Positions 1 through 4,095 of a stretch of DNA of 5,230 nucleotides are shown piece by piece (the first letter of the stretch is position 1; each line of letters begins with the position of its first letter). Below the pieces are notes generated by a model. The model saw only the letters and a list, made by a program, of their open reading frames with translations, was not told where the DNA came from and did not search any database. The DNA comes from Candidatus Methanofastidiosia archaeon (GTDB lineage Archaea; Methanobacteriota_B; Thermococci; Methanofastidiosales; Methanofastidiosaceae), in NCBI GenBank assembly GCA_003558335.1, contig PWMA01000037.1:1-5230 (forward strand). The letters run 5' to 3'. Position numbers and translations under genes: made by a program.

Positions 1-2
1 AG

Positions 3-266
3 ATACCCCCTCCTACAAAAGATGCGTGCATTGATATCTTTAAGATCCATTCAAGAAATATGAATATTGCAGATATTAATCATTCAGAGATTGCTAGTTT
101 AATCGATGGTTTATCCGGAGCAGAGATTAGATCCTTGTGTACTGAAGCTGGAATGTCTGCTATCAGAGATAACAGAAGCTATGTCACTTCCGAAGACTTT
201 AAATGCTCAGCTATAAGAATATCATCATCGGACTATCAAAATTCACTAATTGGTATGTATGGATGA
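3..266 (+). CDS. pan: Proteasome-activating nucleotidase (PAN), C-terminal fragment
   Basis: This is the last 87 codons of a gene that begins before the window; the frame is open from the left edge, so the internal ATG at 60 is not a start. PAN is the hexameric AAA+ ATPase that unfolds proteins and feeds them into the archaeal 20S proteasome. The visible part is the small helical AAA lid: an IPPPTKDA strand, then FKIHSRNMNI, the GLSGAEIRSLCTEAGM helix (GAE-L/I-x-x-ICTEAGM is typical of PAN and eukaryotic Rpt subunits), AIRDNRSYVTSEDF, and a short tail. The protein ends Met-Tyr-Gly, matching the HbYX (hydrophobic-Tyr-any) motif that docks into the proteasome alpha ring. The lid signature favours PAN over CDC48/VAT. 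The stop codon is shared with an overlapping C/D box sRNA. The ATPase core is outside the window, so family is secure but intactness is unknown. Confidence 0.88.
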   Translation: MPPPTKDACIDIFKIHSRNMNIADINHSEIASLIDGLSGAEIRSLCTEAGMSAIRDNRSYVTSEDFKCSAIRISSSDYQNSLIGMYG

Positions 267-316
267 GGAAACCGACAGCGTCTGACTGATGATGAGAGAT
301 GGGCGGTCTGACATAT
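257..316 (+). ncRNA. C/D box sRNA guiding 2'-O-methylation of 16S rRNA (predicted C1402)
   Basis: All boxes of an archaeal C/D sRNA are present in canonical geometry. The C box is ATGAGGA (263-269), followed by a 12-nt guide (270-281) and the D' box CTGA (282-285). A 3-nt k-loop spacer (286-288) leads to a perfect C' box ATGATGA (289-295), a second 12-nt guide (296-307) and the D box CTGA (308-311). A terminal stem forms between GTATG (257-261) and CATAT (312-316). The only deviation is U to G at position 5 of the C box; this turns the usual U-U pair of the k-turn into a G-U pair and should be tolerated. The D guide pairs with ACCGCCCGUC of 16S rRNA (10 bp, one wobble), and the fifth base from the D box faces C1402. 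The RNA would work with L7Ae, Nop5 and fibrillarin. I found no convincing target for the D' guide. It probably arises from the PAN transcript by processing, since no separate promoter is evident. Confidence 0.85.
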
Positions 317-333
317 TTTTATTTATTTTTTTT
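316..333 (+). terminator. T-rich terminator after PAN and the sRNA
   Basis: Immediately after the D box and terminal stem, the coding strand becomes a T tract ending in eight consecutive T. Archaeal RNA polymerase terminates at such oligo-T runs without needing a hairpin. The position would end both the PAN mRNA and the 3' end of the sRNA. This is inferred from composition only. Confidence 0.6.
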
Positions 334-380
334 ACAATAAACTTTATTTACTTTGATTCTTATTTTATTAGGGGGTTAAA

Positions 381-482
381 TTGAAGGGACAAGATATTGT
401 AGAATTGATATTTGGATATGCCGTATTTATTTTTAGTTTAGCAGCAGTCTTTTTCTGCTATTATGTAGAAAACTTTACCTAA
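381..482 (+). CDS. 33-aa single-pass membrane microprotein
   Basis: An in-frame stop lies at 369-371, so TTG at 381 is the first usable start. It has a purine-rich ribosome site GGGGGT (371-376) four bases upstream, and a TTTATTTA box at 343-350 could be its TATA element. The product starts MKGQDIVEL and continues as one hydrophobic helix (about residues 9-29, rich in Ile, Phe, Ala and Val, containing GYAVFIFSLAAVFF). It then ends YYVENFT. An acidic and polar N-terminus with a short polar tail fits a tiny integral membrane protein. I do not recognise the family. It is too short for statistics, but the ribosome site and the clean helix in the long gap after PAN support a real gene. Confidence 0.5.
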   Translation: MKGQDIVELIFGYAVFIFSLAAVFFCYYVENFT

Positions 483-540
483 CTAATTTAATAATATTTA
501 ATTTTTTAATATTTATCTAAAAAAGAAAAATATCTGCAAA

Positions 541-657
541 GTGGATAAAACTAACATTCCACATATTATAATTGTCATAATTACCATCATGATTTTTCTT
601 CTCCTTTCGGGATCCATGTTTATCGTTATTTATTTGATATTAAATAACTTTCTATAG
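541..657 (+). CDS. 38-aa single-pass membrane microprotein
   Basis: A GTG-started ORF encodes MDKTNIPH followed by an almost unbroken hydrophobic stretch (about residues 8-34, Ile/Leu/Met/Phe/Val with one SGS break), ending NNFL. This resembles a single transmembrane helix with a short polar N-terminus. No Shine-Dalgarno sequence precedes it; an AT-rich TATA-like TTTAATATTTA at 505-515 sits where a leaderless transcript starting at the GTG would need it. It follows the 33-aa membrane ORF by 58 bases. The family is unknown and the start is uncertain. AT-rich DNA can give such hydrophobic ORFs by chance, hence the moderate confidence. Confidence 0.4.
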   Translation: MDKTNIPHIIIVIITIMIFLLLSGSMFIVIYLILNNFL

Positions 658-663
658 ATTAAT

Positions 664-738
664 ATGGACAATTATTTCTTAGAATTAAATAAAAAGCCCT
701 ATAAAACCTTTTTATCTGATTCCAAGCCCAATAAATAA
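664..738 (+). CDS. Doubtful 24-aa ORF
   Basis: An ATG six bases after the stop of the 38-aa ORF opens a 24-codon frame beginning MDNYFLEL and ending SKPNK, charged and lysine-rich. There is no ribosome binding site, and the length is within chance expectation. It is listed only because it is closely coupled to the preceding microprotein ORF. Confidence 0.15.
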   Translation: MDNYFLELNKKPYKTFLSDSKPNK

Positions 739-777
739 AATAAAAAAATAAAAAATAAAATATTGCCTTAACATTTA
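739..777. other. AT-rich spacer, no gene
   Basis: This stretch is almost only A and T up to 764, with repeated AATAAAA-like words, and separates the membrane microprotein ORFs from the promoter of the 44-aa ORF. I see no coding potential or stable RNA. It would melt easily, which matters if an origin lies upstream of orc1/cdc6. Confidence 0.5.
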
Positions 778-812
778 CTTTATATTACTCTCGTAACTAT
801 AATTATTTGGTG
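778..812 (+). promoter_or_regulatory. TATA box and ribosome site of the 44-aa ORF
   Basis: CTTTATATTA around 778-787 is a good archaeal TATA box. Transcription about 25 bases downstream would begin near 806 and leave a leader just long enough to include GGTG (809-812), a core Shine-Dalgarno sequence five bases before the ATG at 818. The matched spacing of both elements supports a genuine gene here. Confidence 0.55.
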
Positions 813-817
813 TTTAT

Positions 818-952
818 ATGCAGGAATACAAAAATTTAAAAAAAGTTCCTTTTCCTCTATTGATCGAAAAGGCAATCGAACACGCAAATGTTAAAAGAAA
901 TGATAAGGATTTTGTGCTATCAACCATATTTCTGGAAATGGCTAAAGTATAA
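818..952 (+). CDS. 44-aa soluble hypothetical protein
   Basis: The ORF starts at ATG 818 with GGTG five bases upstream and its own TATA box. The product is charged and probably helical: MQEYKNLKKVPF, then PLLIEKAIEHANVK, a charged turn RNDKD, and a second helix ending LEMAKV. Two short amphipathic helices joined by a charged turn could form a small dimerising or adaptor domain. I see no cysteines, signal peptide or membrane segment, and I do not recognise the family. It lies 29 bases before orc1/cdc6 on the same strand and might be co-transcribed with it, although an inverted repeat lies between them. Confidence 0.55.
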   Translation: MQEYKNLKKVPFPLLIEKAIEHANVKRNDKDFVLSTIFLEMAKV

Positions 953-954
953 AA

Positions 955-980
955 ACTTAAAATATTTTTTTTATTTAAGT
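955..980. repeat. Inverted repeat immediately before orc1/cdc6
   Basis: ACTTAAAATA (955-964) and TATTTAAGT (972-980) are inverted copies, identical apart from one extra A, separated by seven T. The right arm ends one base before the orc1/cdc6 ATG. The left arm overlaps the place where a TATA box for a leaderless start would lie. It may be an operator, a weak hairpin plus T-run terminator for the 44-aa ORF, or chance in AT-rich DNA. Confidence 0.4.
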
Positions 981-981
981 T

Positions 982-2115
982 ATGACAAACAAAATAAAAG
1001 ATATTTTAATGTGGGATGAATCCCTCTTCAGGAATCCCGAAGTTTTTGACCTTGATTACATACCTGAAGTTTTTAAATATAGAGATAATGAACTTGAGGC
1101 GATATCTCATAATGTAAAGCCTTTAGTTAAGGGAGATTTTCCAACAAATACCATTGTTTTGGGGCCAACAGGCACAGGGAAAACAACCTCAGTTAAATTG
1201 CTATTTAAAAATATCAATGAAATTTCAACTAATGTCATACCCGTCTATATAAATTGTCAGTTTCACCATAGAGAATTTTCAATAATGTCTCAGATTTTTA
1301 AAGGGATATTTGGCTACGGACCTGCAGAAACTGGGAAACCACTCACGATACTTTATGAGTATACAATGGGGGAACTACAGAAAAAAGACAAAACTTTACT
1401 TGTCGCATTAGACGATGTGGATTATTTGTTTCATGCAAAAGTTGCAGAAAACATACTTTACAAAATTTTAAGAGCGCATGAAACATTTCCCGGAGTAAAA
1501 ACAGGTATTATTGGGATTTTGACAGACAATGATTTTTCATTTAAAGTTTCTGAAAAAATAAGAACTGTTTTTATGCCAAATGAAGTTTACTTTAAACCTT
1601 ATTCAGAAACCAAAATAAAAGACATTTTAAGATATCGTTCTGAGGCTGGATTATTCAATGGCGTTATGAGCGAGGAAGTTTTGGATAAAATTTCACAACT
1701 AACTTTTGAAAAAGGGGATTTAAGGATTGGAATAAGGTGTATAAAGGAAGCTGCAATTTTGGCAGAAATTGAAGGTAGAAGAAAAATACTTGTGGATGAT
1801 ATTGAAAAAGCTATAGAACGTATAAGTTCTTTTCTACATGTTGAAAATGTTTTCGATTGTCTTTCAAATACAGATAAAAAAGTACTCAAAGTTATAGCCG
1901 AAAACTCGAGCAAATTAGCAAAGGCAAATGATTTTTACAGTGTTTTGAATGATAATATGTCGTATGAACTTTTTAGAAAGTCATTAGTTAAACTTGAAAA
2001 TCTTAAAATAGTTGATATTCAAAGGGCACAATCTAGAGGTCGAGGAAAGCAAAATCTTATTCATTTAAGAGTTCCTAAAGAGGTCATATTGAAATCATTA
2101 AATAATAACCTTTAA
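982..2115 (+). CDS. cdc6: Orc1/Cdc6 family replication initiator ATPase
   Basis: This 377-aa protein has the usual length of archaeal Orc1/Cdc6, which binds origin recognition boxes and helps load the MCM helicase. An N-terminal segment with Y-I-P-E-V-F-KYRDNELEAI (about 26-41) is the typical lead-in. Walker A is GPTGTGKTT (61-69) with Lys67. Walker B is LLVALDDVDYLF (139-150), with Asp145 where many relatives have Glu. The sensor 1 region is GIIGILTDNDF (175-185), and sensor 2 is GDLR (245-248) followed by a helix. A winged-helix DNA-binding domain occupies about 295-377, with a basic QSRGRGKQNLIHL wing near the end. The start at 982 has no Shine-Dalgarno sequence, so a leaderless message is likely. 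It lies after a gene-poor AT-rich stretch, a common setting for archaeal origins, and 27 bases before surE. The family call is firm; its role as main or accessory initiator cannot be told from here. Confidence 0.93.
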   Translation: MTNKIKDILMWDESLFRNPEVFDLDYIPEVFKYRDNELEAISHNVKPLVKGDFPTNTIVLGPTGTGKTTSVKLLFKNINEISTNVIPVYINCQFHHREFSIMSQIFKGIFGYGPAETGKPLTILYEYTMGELQKKDKTLLVALDDVDYLFHAKVAENILYKILRAHETFPGVKTGIIGILTDNDFSFKVSEKIRTVFMPNEVYFKPYSETKIKDILRYRSEAGLFNGVMSEEVLDKISQLTFEKGDLRIGIRCIKEAAILAEIEGRRKILVDDIEKAIERISSFLHVENVFDCLSNTDKKVLKVIAENSSKLAKANDFYSVLNDNMSYELFRKSLVKLENLKIVDIQRAQSRGRGKQNLIHLRVPKEVILKSLNNNL

Positions 2116-2142
2116 AAGTAAGATATTCTCTCTTTAATTTAA

Positions 2143-2832
2143 ATGAAAATACTAGTAACTAATGATGATGGCTATGGGAGAGAAGGAATAAAAAAACTTA
2201 CAGAGATAGCTGAATCTTTAGGAGAAGTTGTCGTTGTAGCGCCAAAAGATAACTGTAGTGGGATCGGTCACAGTTACTCTATATTCAAAAAAATTCAAGT
2301 TGAAGGATTGCATTTAGAAGATAAGAAAAGAACAGATTACATTGTTTCAGGGACGCCTGTGGACTGTGTAGCTCTTGCAATAAGACACTTCATGAGGGAA
2401 AAAATTGACCTAGTTCTTTCAGGAATAAATCATGGAGAAAATCTATCTTACGACATATATTATTCTGGAACAGTTTCAGCTGCAAGGGAGGGGATAATAA
2501 ATGGCATCCCTTCTATAGCCATTTCATCAAGTGACTATTTTGATCCAATGTTCGATACAGCAGCTAAATTTTTAGAAATACTTTTTGATTCTTGGAACTT
2601 TAAAAAATTGCCAAAAGATACTCTTTTGAATATAAATGTTCCCTCTGTTCCATTTGATGAAATTAAAGGAGTTGAAGTTACAAGGCTTGGAAGAAGAATT
2701 TATTACGACGAGCCCTTTGAGACAAATAATGAAGAGGGAAGAATGTATTTCAAAGTATTTGGAAGGCCACCTGAAGGCTTCATCGAAGATGGTACAGATT
2801 ATTCTGCAATAAAACAGAAAAAGGATCCCTAA
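2143..2832 (+). CDS. surE: 5'/3'-nucleotidase SurE, frameshifted near the C-terminus
   Basis: SurE is a metal-dependent phosphatase of nucleoside 5' and 3' monophosphates, and in some species also of short polyphosphate. The family metal ligands are all here: TNDDG (6-10, Asp8 and Asp9), Ser39 in APKDNCSG, and Asn95 in SGINHGEN (92-99). VSGTPVDCVALA (67-78) and YYSGTVSAAREG (105-116) are also standard. The frame stops after 229 aa with SAIKQKKDP, short of the family length of about 250-265. The expected ending lies in another frame at 2826-2927. One extra base in the A5 run at 2818-2822 would join them into a 261-aa protein. The active site is unaffected, but the C-terminal arm that helps SurE oligomerise would be lost. 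It follows cdc6 by 27 bases with no evident Shine-Dalgarno sequence, so co-transcription or a leaderless start is likely. Confidence 0.92.
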   Translation: MKILVTNDDGYGREGIKKLTEIAESLGEVVVVAPKDNCSGIGHSYSIFKKIQVEGLHLEDKKRTDYIVSGTPVDCVALAIRHFMREKIDLVLSGINHGENLSYDIYYSGTVSAAREGIINGIPSIAISSSDYFDPMFDTAAKFLEILFDSWNFKKLPKDTLLNINVPSVPFDEIKGVEVTRLGRRIYYDEPFETNNEEGRMYFKVFGRPPEGFIEDGTDYSAIKQKKDP

Positions 2833-2927
2833 CTCCAATACACTTAGATGCAACCAACCATAATGAAATGAAATCATGGAATGGTGTGATCAACTTAGAT
2901 AAAATAATCAATTCCTTAAATCAATAA
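2826..2927 (+). pseudogene. surE: Out-of-frame C-terminal segment of surE
   Basis: Read in the frame starting at 2826, this stretch encodes 33 residues beginning SLTPIHLDATNH and ending IINSLNQ, then TAA at 2925-2927. S-(L/V/I)-T-P-(L/I)-x-x-D-x-T is the conserved closing segment of SurE. It continues the upstream protein if one base is added near 2818-2825. With one added A in the A5 run the junction becomes KQKKGSLTPI, which keeps the family spacing between the TD-A-(V/I) segment and the TP motif. It therefore belongs to surE rather than to a separate gene. It overlaps the 3' end of mtxX by 7 bp on the opposite strand. Confidence 0.85.
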
Positions 2928-3658
2928 CTCATCAAGGAATTGGCAAGAGCAATTGAAGAGACATACTCTTCTTTTGGAGCGGCACTTGAAGTATCTATGA
3001 TTATTGTATCTTCAAGAGCAAGTGGATAATACAAAGCCCCATGTGAAGTTCCACAGCCAAGGTGTATCAATGTCCTGTAAATTAAATTTCCTGTAATTCC
3101 GTTAGGAGCAAGAATAAAATTTGAATCCATCGCTGCATTTTCAATTAAAATTTCTGCATGATTTATACTATACTTTTTTGCCAAAGTTTCTGCTTCAATG
3201 ATACTTTTATCTACAGTTTTTGATCTTCCTAAATCTTTTGATCTACCGCCAGATAATATAGATATCTTTGAATCAACCTTGAATCTTTTTAGTAAATCTT
3301 TAGCATATTCAATGAACATTTCTTTTTCCTTTATAGTTTCACCTTCATCAATACCAAGGGGTGCAAAAAAGAAATATTTTTTATCATATGTGCCCAAAAG
3401 GCCGATTCTATAAATTTTATCAATTCCAAAATTAACCTTTACTTCTTTCAAAAATTCAGAACTTTGGAGAGTACCTCTAACTACGGCATCTATTTCTCCT
3501 TTTTTCAATGAAGAAATTATTTCGGAAGAATCATTAAATACTTTTACGTTACAAAAATTTACATTTTCCACAGTCTCCTCTATCTTGTGGGCATCTTTAT
3601 CGACTCCTATACCTATTGTAAGATTTGGATTAATCAAACTTTTAATAATATTAAGCAT
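2921..3658 (-). CDS. mtxX: MtxX, methanogenesis marker protein 4 (phosphotransacetylase-like)
   Basis: The 245-aa product matches the MtxX family found across methanogens and distantly related to phosphate acetyl/butyryltransferases. Its true reaction is not established; the name comes from a methyltransferase-linked gene. Visible signatures are a N-terminal GIGVDKDAHKIEE stretch (16-28) and IDAVVRGTLQSS (56-67). LSGGRSKDLGRS (135-146) has the Gly-Arg pattern of a phosphate- or CoA-binding loop. The segments AEILIENAAMDSN (168-180), APNGITGNLIYR (184-195) and the glycine-rich LGCGTSHGA follow. There is no signal peptide or membrane segment, so it is cytosolic. The start is ATG at 3658. A TATA-like TTATTTAAGT (3688-3679) lies at the distance expected for a leaderless message. 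It is convergent with surE. It is the strongest sign in this window that the host is a methanogen or recently derived from one. Confidence 0.85.
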   Translation of the reverse strand: MLNIIKSLINPNLTIGIGVDKDAHKIEETVENVNFCNVKVFNDSSEIISSLKKGEIDAVVRGTLQSSEFLKEVKVNFGIDKIYRIGLLGTYDKKYFFFAPLGIDEGETIKEKEMFIEYAKDLLKRFKVDSKISILSGGRSKDLGRSKTVDKSIIEAETLAKKYSINHAEILIENAAMDSNFILAPNGITGNLIYRTLIHLGCGTSHGALYYPLALEDTIIIDTSSAAPKEEYVSSIALANSLMSY

Positions 3659-3678
3659 GAAAGATATAATCTTTTAAG

Positions 3679-3688
3679 ACTTAAATAA
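3679..3688 (-). promoter_or_regulatory. Probable TATA box of mtxX
   Basis: On the minus strand this reads TTATTTAAGT, 20 to 30 bases before the mtxX ATG, the place for a TATA box of a leaderless archaeal message. The same 10-mer occurs at 971-980 before orc1/cdc6, but there it abuts the start codon and so cannot serve in the same way. Confidence 0.4.
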
Positions 3689-3748
3689 TTTCTGTAATAA
3701 TTCAAGAAATCTCTAAATCACCATAAAAATAGATAGAATCTGACGATA

Positions 3749-3789
3749 ATTTTAAAAAGCATTGCATGCCATTTTATTAAATGGAGGTG
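3749..3789 (+). promoter_or_regulatory. TATA-like box and strong ribosome site of rps17e
   Basis: AATTTTAAAAA (3749-3759) could be the TATA box, placing transcription start near 3778. GGAGGTG (3783-3789) is a seven-base perfect complement of the archaeal anti-Shine-Dalgarno sequence. It lies five bases before TTG at 3795, and this decides the start over the ATG at 3762, which lies upstream of the ribosome site. Confidence 0.6.
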
Positions 3790-3794
3790 TACCA

Positions 3795-3989
3795 TTGGGA
3801 AGAATAAGACCATCATTTATAAAGAGAATATCAAGACAGTTAGTTGAAAAACACAGAGACCAACTTACTAAAGACTTTGAAGAAAATAAAATAATAATAA
3901 AAGAGTTAATTGATGTACCTACTTATAAACTATTGAATAGAATAGCAGGATATACAACAAGATTGATGACACACAAAGAGATAATGTAG
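3795..3989 (+). CDS. rps17e: Ribosomal protein S17e (eS17)
   Basis: This 64-aa component of the small ribosomal subunit is shared by archaea and eukaryotes and absent from bacteria. It begins MGRIRPSFIKRISRQLVEK, matching the family N-terminus MG-(K/R)-(I/V)-R. It continues DFEENKIIIKEL and ends with the hallmark RIAGYTTRLM plus a short HKEIM tail. Length is normal for archaeal S17e (about 60-70 aa). The start codon is TTG, chosen because the family begins here and a perfect Shine-Dalgarno sequence sits five bases upstream; beginning at ATG 3762 would add 11 unrelated residues. It stands alone, with the divergent mtxX on one side and a separately promoted aminotransferase on the other. Confidence 0.95.
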   Translation: MGRIRPSFIKRISRQLVEKHRDQLTKDFEENKIIIKELIDVPTYKLLNRIAGYTTRLMTHKEIM

Positions 3990-4021
3990 TATTATTTTAA
4001 TATTCTTAAAAATTATTTACT

Positions 4022-4033
4022 CAAACGTTTTTA
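4022..4033 (+). terminator. Possible terminator after rps17e
   Basis: The palindrome AAACGTTT (4023-4030) runs into further T at 4031-4032, about 35 bases after the rps17e stop. Oligo-T of this kind can end archaeal transcripts. The next promoter starts soon after, which agrees with a boundary here. The T run is short, so support is modest. Confidence 0.35.
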
Positions 4034-4055
4034 TTAAGAGGCAAGTGAGAAAAAT

Positions 4056-4092
4056 CTTATATATGTTATTTTTATTAAAATAATGTAGTGAT
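4056..4092 (+). promoter_or_regulatory. TATA promoter and ribosome site of the aminotransferase
   Basis: CTTATATATG (4056-4065), preceded by the purine-rich GAGAAAAAT, is the best TATA/BRE pair in the window. Transcription would start near 4086, giving a leader of about ten bases that contains GTGAT (4088-4092), part of the GGAGGTGAT ribosome-binding consensus. The ATG follows at 4096. Confidence 0.6.
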
Positions 4093-4095
4093 AAT

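Noticed and set aside
691..715. AAAAAG...CTTTTT hairpin
   Set aside because: A six-bp, A/T-dominated stem is expected by chance in such AT-rich DNA.
971..980. Shared TTATTTAAGT before orc1/cdc6 and mtxX as a common regulon site
   Set aside because: Only two copies, nine of ten bases are A or T, and the distances to the start codons differ; chance is adequate.
1599..1913. 104-aa reverse-strand ORF inside orc1/cdc6
   Set aside because: It lies wholly within a well-supported gene, its product is a low-complexity Ser/Ile/Leu string, and it has no ribosome site.
2158..2167. C-box-like ATGATGA at the start of surE
   Set aside because: It encodes the conserved TNDDG motif, and no D box lies at the right distance.
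2572..2877. 101-aa reverse-strand ORF across the surE 3' end
   Set aside because: It is antisense to conserved SurE sequence including the frameshifted C-terminus; no family features.
3198..3413. 71-aa forward ORF inside mtxX
   Set aside because: It is the complement of conserved MtxX codons, with no independent start signal.
3734..3748. CTGA before rps17e as a second C/D sRNA
   Set aside because: There is no C box or 12-nt guide spacing upstream.
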